Assembly: GCA_037693485.1 (NCBI GenBank)
Contig: CM075346.1
Location: forward strand, 121,384,001-121,448,000
Source of the DNA: Kitagawia praeruptora
Lineage: Eukaryota > Streptophyta > Magnoliopsida > Apiales > Apiaceae
Reading direction: 5' to 3'
DNA: 64,000 nt
Part shown: positions 1 to 10,593 of the stretch, piece after piece
Numbering within the stretch: position 1 is the stretch's first letter
Layout: each line of letters opens with the position of its first letter
Program-made: the position numbers and the translations under genes
Notes under the pieces: generated by a model
Database searches by the model: none
Told to the model about the DNA's origin: nothing
What the model saw: the letters and a program-made list of their open reading frames with translations, nothing else

Positions 1-540
1 CTATATTTTAAAAAAAATTAGGAATATCATTAAATTAGATATGTCTTGACATCCGTACGGTTTGATCGTCGAGAAATATATTTTAAAAAATAGAAACAAT
101 AATATGAGACAGAACTCTAGTTACGAGTACAGATCAACATAGCATTGATCTACTAAGATCTCTACCCAAATTAATTCTTTATTTTTCGAAAATTTAGGAA
201 TATCATTAAATTAGATATGTCTTGACATCCGTACGATTGGATCGTCGATAAATATATTTTAAAAAATAGAAACAATAATAAGGGACAGAACACTAGTTAC
301 GAGTTCTAGACAATATAGTAGTATTCTACTAAGATCTCCAACCAAATTAATTTTTTATTTTCTAAAAATTTGGGAATATCATTATTTTAGATATATATTG
401 ACATATGTACGGTTTGATCGTCGATAAATGTTTTTTAAAATATAGAAACAATAATCTGGGACAAAGCACTAGTTACGAGTTTTAGACAATACGTAGTGTT
501 CTAATAAGATCTCCAATCAAATTAATTTTTATTTTTTGAA
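1..540. repeat. 176-bp satellite array, left part
   Basis: Three head-to-tail copies of a unit that begins ggaatatcattaaattagat. The equivalent points lie at 20, 196 and 372, giving a period of 176 bp. The copies differ by scattered substitutions. The third copy is cut at 540/541 by the Ty3/Gypsy element, and the array resumes for about 95 bp after that element at 10594. The array also runs off the left edge of the window. Confidence 0.9.
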
Positions 541-903
541 TGCGAGGGTGGAGCCCCCCGATTCACCTCCGGTGTGAGAATAAGTTAGTCGGTTTTTTGT
601 AAGGTAGTTTGAACGTAGAGAATTTGTATTGTTGTGTGTGTAGTCCTGGATTTTATGAACAATCTTACCTCCTTTTATACTTATTTTTCTTTGCAGTTGT
701 TGAGATGTAGATCTGCTTTCCAGAGTATCAAATATTCTTGGGATCATGGGGCCATGTGACCGTTTAAAGGTAAAATACCTTTCATCATGGCCACGGTCGG
801 CCATTGACAGCCATGTGACCGTTGATGTAGAACAGGTTATTTTATTCCTTGGGCTTAACATTGGACCATTGGTTCGGCCCATTAAGAGATTGGACCTCTA
901 ACA
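541..903 (-). repeat. 3' LTR of the Ty3/Gypsy element, truncated
   Basis: This 363-bp copy matches 10231-10593 with one substitution (an A here and a G there, in the stretch following gtagaacaggtt). In element orientation it starts with TGTTAGAGGTCC at 903, but it stops at 541 without the final 54 bp (through TAACA) that the other LTR has. The missing piece is at the outer edge, against the satellite. Confidence 0.93.
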
Positions 904-1466
904 TGTCCCTAGGCTTCGTTCGGAGTAATCCTTAAGACGAAGGCTAAAGCCTATGTCTTTCTTTGGAATATCTCCTTTGGATCGCCCGAAATTACTTTTA
1001 AAAAGAAAAGTTAATGCCTTGGCCCATCTTCGGAACATTCGTTCGGACGCCCTTCCAAAAATTACTTTTTAGGACGAAAATTAAAAACTGAGTCGGCCTT
1101 CGGTTGTATTATCTGGATAATGAGAACGAAGGACAAGGTCGAGTCTTTTCTTGGGAAGTCGTGTCCCTTTATGACTGACAGCTGCCTTTTCTCAAGATTC
1201 ACGCCCCAATCTCAACCGTTGAATTTGAAACGCCAATCATCCAACCGTCACACTCCCTCTATTAAACCCTCATCTCTTTTCTTTTCCCCTTTACACATAC
1301 GCCCTCATAATTTCAGAGAAAAAGAATCCTTTTAGAGAAAAGCTTTAGCAACCATTGGAGCCGTCGTTTCGTCACTGATTTCTTTTAACTCTCCGGTTCC
1401 GGTTGACGTCCACATTCAACCATTTTATCCCCGGGAACTCGATCTTATCAGCAATCTTCAGAACAG
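904..1466 (+). promoter_or_regulatory. Putative promoter and 5' UTR of the antisense ORF
   Basis: This stretch between the 3' LTR and the antisense gene holds no supported coding sequence. A TATA-like ctattaaacc lies near 1258, followed by a CT-rich stretch typical of plant transcription starts, then an untranslated exon ending at a GTAAGT donor at about 1467. The matching acceptor (gaatgcag) ends at 1888, five bases before the predicted start codon. Promoter activity is inferred from these signals only. Confidence 0.45.
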
Positions 1467-1892
1467 TAAGTCTCTATACTCTTCATTTCAATTAATTGTA
1501 TGTCGTCTCTTTACATTCTTGAATATGTGTTCTTGAATATATATGTAGGCATTTGTATGTAAGTATCTATATACACACATATGTGAGTATACGCATGATT
1601 TTACCTGTGTTCTTTGGATAAGAAATAGGCGTGTTAGTGTCCCTTTGCCCCATTTGCATGTTTCGTTAGGATTTCTGGAACTTATAAATTGTTTAGGAGA
1701 GACACATCCTTCGGGATATTTGAATCTGTCGAGTGTTCTTCGGACTGTCGTGAGTCTGAATCACTTTATCTTTAGATGGTAGGGATTTTTTGGCCGGTCC
1801 TAGCCCTCTATACTCGATCTTTTTCTTCTTTTCAATTATTTTCATTTTTGTCCGAGTACATGGCTAATCTCTACATTTCCGAATGCAGGGAT

Positions 1893-3704
1893 ATGGACCG
1901 GTCAAACGAAGGTATAGATCCTTCGGTCTCTTCTCCTTTTAGCAATGTCGTAGAGTATCCGGCCGCCAATCGTCCTTCTCAGCTGACCGAAGACGATATA
2001 GAGCATTTCTGTTCGACCTATTGTGTGTTGCAATATGTATGGTATTTCTTCGCCCCAAGGAAGGATGACAGGATTTGGCAAAATCCCCAAGTCGCAGCTA
2101 TTTGTGGAGGAGGGTTCGCTACGGGTATATCCGAAGCGGCATTCAAATGTGGCTTCCAATTGCCCATATTGCGTATTTTAAAGAGTGTCTTGAAGCAGTC
2201 GGGCATCGCTATCGGTCAGCTGGACCCGAACAGTTTTATTCATGTAAATACTTTCCAAGCTCGATGCATGGCCAGTAAAGTGACTCCAAGAACGTCACTG
2301 TTTTGGCATCATTACGAGCTTCGCTGGAATCCGAAAAGTAAGGGTTTTTACACCATCGCTCGGCGAGTGGGCAGGCCTGACTGGTCGTTTACAAACTCAA
2401 ATAATAAGGAGGCTCATATTAAATGGGTTTTTGTTTCTGGCCCGAAGTTGGAGAAGTTCGGTGTTTGGAAGGTGGTCGATCCTACGAGGTTTGTATATCC
2501 CGAACTCACGGAGGCGGATAAGCATGATTACCGATTACTGTGTGACCTTGTTATGGACAAGGTACCATTATCGGATAGTAGGGATGGAGACTGGTTAGTC
2601 GGTCTTTGGGGTAATGGTAACATTCCTTCGTTCTGTTCTTCTTTTTTGCAATTTATCTTTCCGAAAGTATGATAACTCCTGTTTATTGCCTTTAGCCTGT
2701 ATATAATGTTCTTCTTTATCTTGTATAGTGACAACTCGAGAGGATATTCTGGAACGAAAGAGGAAGAAGGCGGCCGACCTAGCTGCTGCTGCTCTGGCGG
2801 CCGAAGCAAATGCTGCTAAGCAGGTCGAAGGGGTGGAAACCTTGGCTCTTGATCAAGGGGAAAAGAGCTTGATCATTACTCCCCCTATTTCTTCGCCTCT
2901 CAGAGAGTCAGTATCGAAGGGAACAAATCGGGATACTCTTGTCGAACCGAGGAAGAGGCCTCGTTCGGAAAATTCGGAGTTGAACGTGTATTCTCCTCAA
3001 TGGGGTGTCTTGGAAACTGACCAGGTAATAGTACCAGTTCCTCCTTCAGCTAAAAATGTGGGTCCGGATTTATGTCGTGGCCTCATTCTTCCGGCCGACC
3101 GAGCAACTATCGCCAAGCTAAATGATGTTGAAGCTTGTACTGAGATGATGACCCTTCTTTCTATGGTAAGTTTCTTTTCTTTCGTACGAATATACTTGCC
3201 TTAGATATTTTTAACTTTTTCCATGTTTGTGCTCAGGGCGCTGCCTGGTCAGCTGTGGTGACTGAACGGGTAGAAGGGATGCAAACCAGACTGAAGCAAG
3301 TTGATCAGCTGGAAATAAGAGCGGTCAAAGCCGAAGAGGATCTTCGGAACTCTTCTACCGAGGCTGAGGCTTTAAGGTCCGAAAGGGATGCCCTTAAGGA
3401 AGAGTTGGAGAAGCTGAAGGCCACAAGCTCAAGGCGCACCGAATGGAGGAATACCCAGCTGAAGCAATCAAGAAAGAATGCTCAGAAATTGCATAAGCAG
3501 CTTCTTTTGACAGAGGAACGATGCTACCTGATGGGTTATGATGATGCTGTGGTGAAGGTCCATTCACTTGGTTTTGATCATACCCAACTGCTTGATGCTG
3601 CAATGGGTATGACTGATTCAGTGGGTAGGGAAAAGTCTGATGACCCTGAAGTTATTTCTTCGGGAGAAGATGAGCCGCTTCCTGATGAGCCTTCGATGGA
3701 GTAG
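1893..3704 (+). CDS. Antisense additional ORF (aORF) of the Ty3/Gypsy element, three coding exons
   Basis: I join 1893-2610, 2729-3165 and 3237-3704 to give about 540 codons without an internal stop. Both introns are short (118 and 71 bp), begin with GT (gtaatg, gtaagt), end with AG (gtatag, gctcag) and keep the frame. The start is the first ATG after a third, 5' UTR intron (acceptor at 1888). The reading frame is open upstream to 1776, but that part lies in the inferred intron. Exon 1 contains a segment of the kind LPILRILK..GIAIGQLDPNS..LFWHHYEL, which resembles the putative gypsy-type transposon domain PF04195 (Transposase_28), recalled from memory. Exon 2 has a basic, Ala-rich stretch, and exon 3 is a charged coiled coil rich in Glu, Lys and Leu. 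Extra ORFs in antisense to gag-pol between pol and the 3' LTR are known from Tat elements; their function is unknown. Confidence 0.75.
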
Positions 3705-3851
3705 CCTTATATTTATTTTATGGCCTTCGGGCTTTGTAATTTAACATTTGCCTTTAGTCTACGAATTGGTGCCTTCGGGCTTTTTATATTTGCCTTGGCA
3801 TAATTTAATGTATCTTAGCTTTTTCTGCCTTAGCGTAATTTTTCTTTTCAT
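3705..3851. other. 3' flank of the aORF
   Basis: AT-rich sequence following the aORF stop, with repeated cttcgggcttt motifs that grade into the 46-bp tandem repeat. It probably serves as the 3' UTR and polyadenylation region of the antisense transcript; no gene is seen. Confidence 0.4.
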
Positions 3852-4190
3852 TCTTATGCATCTTCGGTTTTTGCTTTAGCATAATTGTTATATGCATCTT
3901 CGGCTTTCAATTGCCTTAGCATAATTTTTCATTTTTTATGCCTCTTCGGCTTTCAATTGCCTTAGCATAATTTTTCATTTTTTATGCATCTTCGGCTTTC
4001 AATTGCCTTAGCATAATTTTTCATTTTTTATTCCTCTTCGGCTTTCAATTGCCTTAGCATAATTTTTCATTTTTTATGCATCTTCGGCTTTCAATTGCCT
4101 TAGCATAATTTTTCATTTTTTATGCGTCTTCGGCTTTCAATTACCTTAGCATAATTTTTCATTTTTTATGCGTCTTCGGTCGTAACCTAG
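3852..4190. repeat. 46-bp tandem repeat inside the Ty3/Gypsy 3' region
   Basis: The motif cttcggctttcaatt recurs at 3898, 3944, 3990, 4036, 4082, 4128 and 4174, exactly 46 bp apart, with a diverged copy at 3862. Each unit also contains cttagcataatttttcattt. Tandem repeats between pol and the 3' LTR are a recognised feature of Tat/Retand elements. Confidence 0.95.
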
Positions 4191-4606
4191 CATGTTGTGC
4201 GTCTTTGGTCGTAACCTAGCTGCCCCCAGTTTTTAAGGGGTTTTGTAAAGGATTTAGGCCCCGTTCGGTCGGTTAAAATATTTCCTCCCGGACTTAATGA
4301 GTGACAAAGCCACTTAAATACTAGGACATTCTTGTAAGGGTCCAAATTTCGTTCGGTCGGCCCCGAATTTGGATATGTCAAGTATTGGTAACTTAAATCA
4401 GAATGTATTTGAACACTAGAAACAAGTTAGAGGGGCGCATGTTTTACTTGGTCGGCCCCAAACATGGGTCCATTTTGCTTAATTATGGCATGTAGAAAAA
4501 TGTAGCGAACAATCTATTATTGATCATGTGGGACTCGCATGGTTTTGTATTACAGATTGATGCTTACTTAGGGAATTCAAAAGATAACATGCATTAAACC
4601 ACAAAT
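4191..4606. other. Non-coding spacer between pol and the tandem repeats of the Ty3/Gypsy element
   Basis: No supported ORF. It contains several gttcggtcgg motifs like those elsewhere in the 3' region of the element. It is the part directly downstream of the integrase stop codon on the minus strand. Confidence 0.5.
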
Positions 4607-5483
4607 TTAAAAGGGTAATAAAATGTTTCCAGTAAGCTTACTGGTAAAAACGGCGAAGGCGAGCAGCGTGCCAGGTGTTCTTAATAAGCTGCCGTCCGAA
4701 TGAGCTAACTTGTAAGTGCCCGGTCGAACCACTTCGCTTACCACATAAGGGCCTTCCCAGTTGGGCATAAGTTTGCCTTGTTTTGTGGGCATTGATGTGG
4801 CCAATTCTCGAAGCACTAAGTCTCCGATTCGGAATGATCTCTTTTTTACTCCCGAATCGTAGTGTTGTGCTGCTTGAAGCTGGTACCTTAAGTTCCTTTG
4901 GTGAGCTGCTTCCCTTTCTTCTTCGAGTAAGTCCACATTCGCTCGGAGACCACATTCGTTTGTCTCTATGTTGAAAACTTGTGTTCGGTAAGATTCTAGG
5001 CAAACTTCGACTGGCAAAAGAGCATCTGTTCCGAAAGCTAATTTGAAGGGTGTTTCTCCTGTTGATGACCTTGGTGTCGTTCGGTATGCCCACAGAACCC
5101 ATGGTAGCTCTTCGGCCCAAAGTCCTTTGGCTTCTCCCAGCCTTTTCTTTATTCCGTCGAAGATAATTTTGTTTGCAGCTTCGATCGCCCCGTTTCCCTG
5201 GGGATGTCTGACCGAACTGAATTTTTGCCGAATCCCGAATTGAGCTAAGAATTTTCTGAATTTGCTTCCGATGAATTGGGTTCCGTTGTCCGATACACAT
5301 ACCATAGGGATATCTAATCTTAATATTACTTGTTCTAACATGAACTTCTTTGCTGCTTCTTTGGTAATGGATGAAAGTGGTCGGGCTTCTATCCACTTGG
5401 TCATGTAGTCGATCGCCACAATGCAGTACTTGGTTTGTTTGGTACTGGTGGGCAAAATCCCTACAATATCAACCCCACATAGC
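4607..5483 (-). pseudogene. pol: Integrase core and C-terminal part of Ty3/Gypsy pol, frameshifted relative to the rest
   Basis: The DDE integrase of the element, which would insert the cDNA copy into the genome. The catalytic triad is visible: Asp in VAIDYMTKWIEA, Asp in VSDNGTQF and Glu in NGAIEAANK. They are followed by the AYRTTPRSSTGETPF region and a basic C-terminal segment ending at 4607. The frame differs from the upstream pol frame. The upstream frame reads AMWG then TGA, while the integrase motif continues as VDIVG one base further on. Compared with the usual WGLDIVG motif, two bases appear to be missing near 5480-5486. As read, integrase would not be translated as part of the polyprotein. 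Confidence 0.88.
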
Positions 5484-8400
5484 AAATGGAATGGGGCTAA
5501 GGACTGAAGACATCTCCTCGGGTGGTTGCTTCGGTATAGTGCTGAATAACTGGCATTGTATACATCTTTTGGCGTATTCGGTCGCATCCTTCTTCATTTT
5601 TGGCCAGAAAAACCCTTGCCTTAGAATTTTGAGGGCCAAAGACCTTCCTGCTAGATGTTCTCCGCAAATTCCCTCATGAACTGTTTCGAGGGCTAAAACC
5701 TGTTCATCTTTGTTTAAACATCGAAGAAGGGGTTGCGTCACCGATCTTCTGAACAAACGGCCTCCAACCATAGTATAATTGGCCGATCGATGTTTTACCT
5801 TCTGTGCCTCCCTTCGTTCGAGTGGCAAAGTTCCTTTCTCTAGGAATGCTCTGATTGGGGTCATCGAGTTGGTTCCTTGGTGAATTTCCATGCATTGCTT
5901 TTTGTCTATCGAAGGAGTCTTTACTTCGGTCAGATAAATTGACCCGTTGAGGTTTTGGGTTTCTGCCGAGGCTAACCTTGATAGAGCGTCCGCCCGATTG
6001 TTGTTCTCTCTTGCTACCTGATTTAATTCGAATGATTCAAATAGTAGAGATTTCTCGCGTACCTTAAGGGCGTAGGCCTTCGTTCGGGGATCTTTTTGTC
6101 CATACTCTTCTGTGAAATGTTTTACCACCAACATTGAGTCGCTGAATGCTCTTAGGTGGTTAACCTCCAAATTTCTTGCCAAATCTAGGCCTACCAGAAC
6201 TGCTTCATATTCGGCCTCATTGTTCGTTAAAAGGAAAGTGAACCTGATAGCTTGGCGTATTTCGAATCCTTCTGGACTTGTTAAAATTAAACCGGCCCCA
6301 CACTTTTCTTTGGCGACCGACCCGTCAACGAATAATTTCCATTTTCCTGGCGCCGGAATTAGTTGTTCTTCGGGAGTCAAATCCTTCGGTTCCGAAAATG
6401 AGCATTCTACCATAAAATCTGCAAGTGCCTGGGCTTTGATCGCAGTTCTTGGTGTATATTCCAGGTCGTGCTCCCCAAGTTCGATCGCCCAGGCTACCAC
6501 TCTGCCCGATGCTTCTAGCCTTTGTAAGATTTTCTTCAAGGGTTGGTCTGTTACTACTTTGATCGTCCTTCCTTGGAAATAGTGTCTTAATTTCCTTGTT
6601 GCAATTATCAATCCGTAGGCGAACTTCTCTGCGTTCGGATATCTAGTTTCTGCATCTTTGAGAATATGAGAAACGTAGAACACCGGATGCTGGTTCTCTT
6701 CGTGTTCTTTGACTAACACTGCTCCGAGCGTTCGGTCGTTCACAGCTAAGTACAGCTGCAAAGTTTCTTTCGGATCGGGCCTCATTAGGAGTGGGGCTTT
6801 TACTAGATATTCTTTAACTTCCTCAAATTCTTTTTGGCAATTGGTCCCCCACTCGAAGTTCTTGGGTCCCCGAAGTACTTCAAAGAATGGCAAGGCCTTT
6901 TCGGCCAATCTGGAAATGAACCCCCTCAGGGCGGCTAACCGTCCGGTCAGCTTCTGAATATCCCTGATCGTCTTCGGTGCTTCCATATCGATGACCGGGT
7001 TTGCCTCAATTCCTCTTGCGCTAACCATATACCCCAAGAATTTTCCGCTGTTGACTCTGAACGTACATTTGTTCGGATTTATCCTCATGTTGTTTTCCCT
7101 GAGCGTTACAAAACATTCTCTTAAATCTTCAGCGTGGTCCTTAAAGAGAGATTTGACAATCATGTCGTCCACAAAACACTCCATATTCCGACCGATTTGA
7201 GCTTTAAATACTTTGTTGATCATTTTTTGGAAAATGGCCCCTGCGTTCTTCAGTCCGAAGGGCATTTTTACGTAAGCATAAGTGTCGTTCGGTGTGATGA
7301 ATGCAGTCTTTGGTATGTCTTCGGTGTTCATGGCGATTTGGTGATATCCCGAGAACGCGTCCAAGAAACTGAGTATTTGATGCCCCGAGGTTGCATCTAT
7401 CAGTTGATCAATGTTCGGTAGAGGGTAGTGATCCTTCGGACAGTGCTTATTTAAGTCGGTGTAGTCCACACACATTCTCCATTTGCCGTTGGACTTTTTC
7501 ACCACAACCACGTTCGCCAACCAATCTGGGTAGTCTATCTCTTCGATGAATTTTGCCTCTAGCAATTTTTCGACTTCGGCCTGAATCACCTTCTGTCTTT
7601 CCATGGCAAAATTTCTCTTTTTCTGTTTCACGGGCTGGGCTTTGGTTTTTACGTTAAGACAATGTTTGGCTACCGATGGATCCAAACCCGGCATATCTTC
7701 GGGATTCCATGCAAATACATCGTGGAACTCCCTAATGACTTTGATGACTTTCTCCTTCAGCTCTGGCTCCATGTTCTTTCCTATCTGAATCATCTTCCCT
7801 GCTTGGCCTACGTACAATTCAACTTCTTCGGTTTCGACAGCCGGTTCGGCTATCGGATTTGACAGGTCGGCTCCAAATTTCTCTAATTCGATATTCAGTA
7901 GTTGGTGACTACCTCCTGTTTCGGCCTCATTTCTTCTCCTTTTCCCCGCTTCGGTCATTTCGACATCTTTTTCCTTCTCTAGGTCTTCCAACATAATGAT
8001 TCGTGCGGCTTTTTGGTCGCCTCTCATTTCTCCGATCCCGTGTTCGGTTGGAAATTTCAATTTCAAGTGGGGGATAGATGATACAGCTTGGAATAGGGAT
8101 AAAATCGGTCTTCCCAGGATCCCATTATACGGGCTGTCGACTCTAACAACGTAAAATTTCGCTTCTTTCACCGCTGTGAATGGTGCTTTCCCCAATAAGA
8201 CGTTCAGTGTTATAGTTCCTTCGATCGGTACAGGTTGATTACCGAAGCCGTATAGCGGTGCTTCATGGCATGGCTCTAGTTGTTCGCCCCCCAAGTTCAT
8301 TTTGCAATAGGTCCGGTGATACAAGATGTTGACTGAACTTCCTTCGTCGACCAATACTTTCCAGATCTTGTTCTCCCCTATCACCGGATTTATAACGAGT

Positions 8401-8897
8401 GGGTCTTCGTGTGGCCATATCACGTCTTCGAAATCGTCCTCCGTGAATGAGATCGGAAGTGGTTGTTTGGCTGCAGTTGATTGGTAAAGGTTGTAGATTT
8501 GCCTGGCATACCTCTTTCGGGCTGACTTGCTGTCCCGATCCAGTATGGTTCCTCCGGAGATTGTTCGAACTTCACCTCTGTACTTTTCAGATCCTTCGGC
8601 TTCCTTGTCTTCTCTTTTTCTCTCTTTCGGTCCGAGTTTGTTTCTCAGATCTTCGACGAATTTGGTCAATTCTTCGTCTTTTATCATTCTCTCAATTAAT
8701 TTCTTCAAGTGGTAACACTCGTCAGTGTTATGACCTTTATCCTGATGATATTCACAGTGTCTGTTTTCGTCCCTTCTGTTTTCAGGGGTCTTTAGCCTGG
8801 GTGGTCGAACGAACCCGGGCTTACCCTTTATTTCATGGAGAATTTTTGAGATGGGTGTGTTGAGTGGTGTGAATACAGCATTATCTCTATCCCGCCT
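5469..8897 (-). pseudogene. pol: Ty3/Gypsy gag C-terminus plus protease, reverse transcriptase, two RNase H domains and integrase zinc finger
   Basis: A single open frame, the same frame as gag, starting right after the gag TGA. In order: a zinc-knuckle-like CEYHQDKGHNTDEC; aspartic protease around LVDEGSSVNILY (family usual D-T/S-G, here D-E-G); reverse transcriptase with a TDLNKHCPKDHYPLP segment, MPFGLKNAG and FVDDMIVKS (usually YVDD); RNase H (RTLGAVLVKEHE, VVTDQPLKK); a second RNase H-like domain (KLFVDGSVAKEKCGAG, NNEAEYEAV, NNRADALSRL); and the HHCC integrase finger ending in CIQCQ. It stops at 5469-5471 because of the integrase frameshift. Dual RNase H supports the Tat placement. The region from 8708 to 8897 has no ATG, so it depends on read-through from gag. 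Confidence 0.9.
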
Positions 8898-10115
8898 TCA
8901 TTCGGCCCCTTTATCAGGCCTTGTGTCATTCAATCTACTTTTAACATCGCCTCGACTCCTTCGTTCGTCTCTTCTGTCATTTCTCCTATCGTCTCGATCG
9001 GAGACATTTTTCTTACTTTCTTTGTATCCCCCGATCGATTCAATTTTCCTTCTAATTGCTTCTCCCCTAAGATAAATGTCGTTCAAATTTTTGGGAGGTA
9101 CATCGTAGAGTGAGGATCGGAGTTTCTTGCCTTTAATGGGGTCTAGGCCGGCCGCAAGGAAACCTGCCGCCTTTATTCTATCTAAATTGGTGACCATTCC
9201 AGCCTCCTCTTTGAATCTCGCCAAGTAATCGCCTAGATCTTCGTTCGGCCCCTGTCTGCAATGAATCAGGGCCTCTGTATCTTTCTCTCTTCGGCACAAA
9301 TGAGAGTAGTGCCTCAAAAATTTCTTCTTGATTTGTTCGTACGAGCCGATCGACCTGGGTCTGAGCGATCGATACCACATGGACGTGTTTCCTTTGAGAT
9401 AGGTTTTGAACATCTTGTAAAGCATCATATCACAATGTCCCATACCAGTCATGAGTGATTCGTACTTCTCACAGTGGTCTTCTGGGTCACCTTTTCCGTT
9501 GAATTCGTGCATTTTTGGAAACTGCCTTCCGAGTGGTGGCCGAAACTGTTCTACCTCTTCGATGACTATAGGTTCATGGCTGATCTTTTTCTCTCCGAAC
9601 ATGACTTTCTCTAGCCTTCGGATTCGGTCGTCAGTGTGGGGGCCTTCTTCCGAATCGGATGAGTCGAGTACCTTCGATCGGGTACGTTTTGAATAAGATT
9701 CGGACTGTCCAGATTCATCATCGTCGTTCCTAATTCGTTTTTCTCTCCGATCTTCTTCGAGCTCTGGGTCTTCGGCCTCGAGGGCCTCACGAAGTGACTT
9801 CTCCTGCAACTCGATTTCTTCTCTTCGGAGCCTTAGGCCTTCTAGCCTCAAACGATCGGCCTCCCTTCTTTTTGCCAGACGTTCAGTTTCTTTGTTCTTA
9901 TCCATCTCCTTATGCTTCTCCTTCGCCTTTTGCTGCTCTCTCCATTTCGCGAGCATCTCTTGTTGTTCCTCAGGAGTTGGCATATTTCCTTCTTCATCAA
10001 AGTTTAGCAGCCTTGGGGGAATGGGTGGGGTTGTCCTCGGAAATATAGGAGGAACGGAACGACTGTTTCCAGCCACGGTGCTGCTATCATTGATGGGCGT
10101 TTCTTCAATCGTCAT
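8898..10115 (-). CDS. gag: Ty3/Gypsy gag (capsid part), ended by an internal TGA
   Basis: A 405-codon ORF beginning with ATG 61 bases after the 5' LTR. The N-terminal half is a charged helical region (MLAKWREQQKAKEKHKEM and on). The retrotransposon gag domain (PF03732 type) lies around residues 215-315 with TYLKGNTSMWYRSL and LCRREKDTEALIHCRQGPNE. The C-terminus is Arg/Asp-rich. The stop at 8898-8900 sits before the zinc knuckle that normally closes gag, and the frame continues open for over 1,100 codons beyond it. The TGA is therefore probably a nonsense mutation; the codon context (GAA TGA AGG) fits a CGA to TGA change. A translational read-through stop is possible but would be oddly placed. 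Confidence 0.9.
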   Translation of the reverse strand: MTIEETPINDSSTVAGNSRSVPPIFPRTTPPIPPRLLNFDEEGNMPTPEEQQEMLAKWREQQKAKEKHKEMDKNKETERLAKRREADRLRLEGLRLRREEIELQEKSLREALEAEDPELEEDRREKRIRNDDDESGQSESYSKRTRSKVLDSSDSEEGPHTDDRIRRLEKVMFGEKKISHEPIVIEEVEQFRPPLGRQFPKMHEFNGKGDPEDHCEKYESLMTGMGHCDMMLYKMFKTYLKGNTSMWYRSLRPRSIGSYEQIKKKFLRHYSHLCRREKDTEALIHCRQGPNEDLGDYLARFKEEAGMVTNLDRIKAAGFLAAGLDPIKGKKLRSSLYDVPPKNLNDIYLRGEAIRRKIESIGGYKESKKNVSDRDDRRNDRRDERRSRGDVKSRLNDTRPDKGAE

Positions 10116-10157
10116 AGTTTTCTAGTAGGTCTTTTAATACGAGTATATCTCCACGTT

Positions 10158-10175
10158 TCCCACAGACGGCGCCAA
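10158..10175 (-). other. Primer binding site of the Ty3/Gypsy element
   Basis: On the minus strand the 5' LTR ends in CGTAACA and is followed after two bases by TGGCGCCGTCTGTGGGAA. This is the usual place for a tRNA primer binding site, and TGGCGCC matches the 3' end of a CCA-tailed tRNA. The exact tRNA (possibly Asp-type) is not settled. The site also fixes the true inner end of the LTR at 10177. Confidence 0.75.
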
Positions 10176-10176
10176 A

Positions 10177-10593
10177 TGTTACGACCAGTTTTCTCCCAGG
10201 CTTCGTTCGGTAGGACCTGCAGAAAGAGAATGCGAGGGTGGAGCCCCCCGATTCACCTCCGGTGTGAGAATAAGTTAGTCGGTTTTTTGTAAGGTAGTTT
10301 GAACGTAGAGAATTTGTATTGTTGTGTGTGTAGTCCTGGATTTTATGAACAATCTTACCTCCTTTTATACTTATTTTTCTTTGCAGTTGTTGAGATGTAG
10401 ATCTGCTTTCCAGAGTATCAAATATTCTTGGGATCATGGGGCCATGTGACCGTTTAAAGGTAAAATACCTTTCATCATGGCCACGGTCGGCCATTGACAG
10501 CCATGTGACCGTTGATGTAGAACAGGTTGTTTTATTCCTTGGGCTTAACATTGGACCATTGGTTCGGCCCATTAAGAGATTGGACCTCTAACA
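10177..10593 (-). repeat. 5' LTR of the Ty3/Gypsy element (417 bp, complete)
   Basis: In element orientation it begins TGTTAGAGGTCC at 10593 and ends CTGGTCGTAACA at 10177, so the ends form the short inverted repeat TGTTA/TAACA. A TATA box (minus strand TATAAAAGG at 10361-10369) gives a plausible start of transcription shortly downstream. The motif catgtgaccgtt occurs twice in the U3 part. The first 363 bp (10231-10593) match the truncated 3' LTR with one mismatch. Confidence 0.92.

Larger units (their letters stand above)
541..10593 (-). mobile_element. Ty3/Gypsy LTR retrotransposon, Tat-like lineage (Retand-like layout)
   Basis: A nearly full-length element lying on the minus strand inside the satellite array. 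Seen in element order: 5' LTR (10177-10593), primer binding site, gag, protease, reverse transcriptase, RNase H, a second RNase H-like domain and integrase, then a long 3' region with an antisense ORF and 46-bp tandem repeats, then the 3' LTR (541-903). A second RNase H-like domain plus an additional ORF and tandem repeats between pol and the 3' LTR are known traits of the Tat group, including Retand. The two LTRs differ at one position in 363 shared bases, so the insertion is recent. It is nevertheless defective: a TGA in gag, a frameshift at the start of the integrase core and a truncated 3' LTR. It was probably mobilised in trans, or broke after insertion. Confidence 0.93.

Noticed and set aside
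529..882. 117-codon minus-strand frame
   Set aside because: It lies in the truncated 3' LTR and has the same sequence as the frame in the 5' LTR; an LTR is not expected to encode it and no motif is seen.
10105..10572. 155-codon minus-strand frame over the 5' LTR and leader
   Set aside because: Same LTR frame extended into the leader; no domain, and it overlaps the start of gag in another frame.
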